From Bradyrhizobium rifense (GTDB taxonomy: Bacteria; Pseudomonadota; Alphaproteobacteria; Rhizobiales; Xanthobacteraceae): a stretch of DNA of 64,000 nucleotides. The stretch is taken from positions 27,709 through 91,708 of the forward strand of contig NZ_VSSS01000006.1 in NCBI RefSeq assembly GCF_008123425.1, in the 5' to 3' direction. This document shows positions 63,236-64,000 of the stretch, piece after piece. The notes below the pieces were generated by a model that saw nothing but the letters and a program-made list of their open reading frames with translations, made no database searches and was not told where the DNA came from. The position numbers were made by a program, and so were the translations under genes. Each line of letters starts with the position of its first letter. Within the stretch, counting starts at the first letter, position 1.

Positions 63236-64000
63236 TCATTCCAACCGTGCAGGACACTGCTCTAGAATCCGATAGACGGTATTTCGTGAGATGCCGAGGC
63301 GTCGTGCGGTTTCACTGATGTTGCCGGCGGTCTCGGAGTGGACGGCGAGGACGCGGGCGCGCTGGATGTCCTGCAGTGAACCGGAGGCCTTGTGCGGGGG
63401 CGGGCCAATCATGGCGCCGACCGCAGCCTCGTCGATGAAGCCATCGGTGGCGGCAAGGGTGAAGCGCGCCAGCATGTTGCGCAGTTCGCGGATGTTGCCG
63501 GGCCAGGGGCGCGTGGCGAGGCTGGCGATGGTTGCCGAGGTGATTTCGCAGTCCGGATCGATGGCGCCGAGCAAATGGTGGACGATGGCGTCGAAGTCGG
63601 TGCGATCCTGCAGCCGTGGCAGCGTGACCTCGAGGGTGTTGAGGCGGTAGAGCAGGTCAGAGCGGAAGCGGCCCTCGAGGATGGCCTTGTCGAGGGTGGC
63701 GTTGGTGGCGGAGACGAGAAAGACGTCGACCTTGGCGCGGGCGCCGCCGATCGGACGCACGGTCCAGTCGTCGAGCAGGCGGAGCAGCACCGCCTGCAGG
63801 GTGACGGGCATATCGCCGATTTCGTCGAGGAACAGGGTTCCGCCGTCGGCCTCCTTGACGAGGCCAACGGCGCCGCCGCGCCGTGCGCCGGTAAAGGAGC
63901 CCTCGGCATAGCCGAACAGTTCGGCCTCGACGAGGCTTTCGGGCAGGGCGGCGCAGTTGACGGGAACGAAGGCGCCGCTGCGTCCGCTGGCGGCGTGGGC
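63236..64000 (-). CDS. Sigma-54-dependent transcriptional activator, C-terminal part
   Basis: The gene runs off the right edge; 254 codons are visible. The AAA+ domain shows the sigma-54 contact loop as GSFTGA (in ELFGYAEGSFTGARRGG; usually GAFTGA), Walker B GTLFLDEIGDMP, the sensor VFLVSATNATLDKAILEGRF and LLYRLNTLEVTLPRL. The C-terminal Fis-type helix-turn-helix is NISETARRLGISRNTVYRIL. Length and style match AcoR/XylR-like activators that respond to a ligand through an N-terminal sensor not visible here. It is convergent with the RND operon, so its targets lie elsewhere, probably to the right. Confidence 0.92.
   Translation of the reverse strand, partial: AHAASGRSGAFVPVNCAALPESLVEAELFGYAEGSFTGARRGGAVGLVKEADGGTLFLDEIGDMPVTLQAVLLRLLDDWTVRPIGGARAKVDVFLVSATNATLDKAILEGRFRSDLLYRLNTLEVTLPRLQDRTDFDAIVHHLLGAIDPDCEITSATIASLATRPWPGNIRELRNMLARFTLAATDGFIDEAAVGAMIGPPPHKASGSLQDIQRARVLAVHSETAGNISETARRLGISRNTVYRILEQCPARLE

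Overview
The window looks like the chromosome of a high-GC alphaproteobacterium of the Bradyrhizobium/Rhodopseudomonas group. This rests on gene types rather than any search: many branched-chain-amino-acid-type (Liv) transporters and acyl-CoA enzymes, a DUF3750 protein, PRC-barrel proteins, GTG/TTG starts with good Shine-Dalgarno sites, and decayed IS630/IS5 pieces.

1-18.6 kb is a catabolic block for an acid used as its CoA thioester. It holds the end of a CocE-like hydrolase, an enoyl-CoA hydratase, an acyl-CoA ligase and a TetR regulator. A decayed stretch follows (4.1-6.1 kb: a damaged tRNA-Thr, a tRNA-like remnant, a broken IS630 transposase). Next come an HxlR regulator with two palindromic sites and a divergent, tightly packed run: GSH-dependent isomerase-like protein, second acyl-CoA ligase, SDR, a pair of acyl-CoA dehydrogenases, thiolase, nitronate-monooxygenase-like flavoprotein, iron-type alcohol dehydrogenase, solute-binding protein, GST and a second SDR. 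Both SDRs have Phe where the catalytic Tyr should be.

18.7-24.3 kb is a GABA-type block: an Lrp/AsnC regulator, gabT, csaA, gabD, a frameshifted GAF gene and a PAS-LuxR regulator. Two places share a CGGACACTTAAGTGT core, and CACCTA/TAGGTG inverted repeats precede the regulator.

24.4-34.2 kb is a complete Liv-type ABC importer (two ATPases, binding protein, two permeases) translationally coupled to a metal-dependent amidohydrolase and a COG0523/CobW GTPase. A GlcD-like FAD oxidase and a HAD-family hydrolase are nearby. This is a good candidate for an undescribed uptake-and-hydrolysis system with its own metallochaperone. 34.2-38.6 kb holds hairpins, a doubly frameshifted methyltransferase and a nitrate/sulfonate/taurine-type ABC importer.

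38.6-50.3 kb is an accessory zone of short, partly broken genes: YdhR-like, DUF3750, a hydroxylaminobenzene-mutase-like membrane protein, a PRC-barrel gene, a Gly-rich secreted protein, DUF3050, a catalase and an aquaporin. It also has a 108-base direct repeat upstream of two secreted proteins.

50.3-63.1 kb is an envelope-defence block: an AraC regulator, a two-component system, a heavy-metal-type RND pump, a second PRC-barrel gene and an HAE1-type RND pump. A tandem CTRA motif repeating every 11 bp lies before the first pump, both PRC-barrel genes and the second pump, and is the best evidence here for a new regulon. The right edge cuts a sigma-54 activator.
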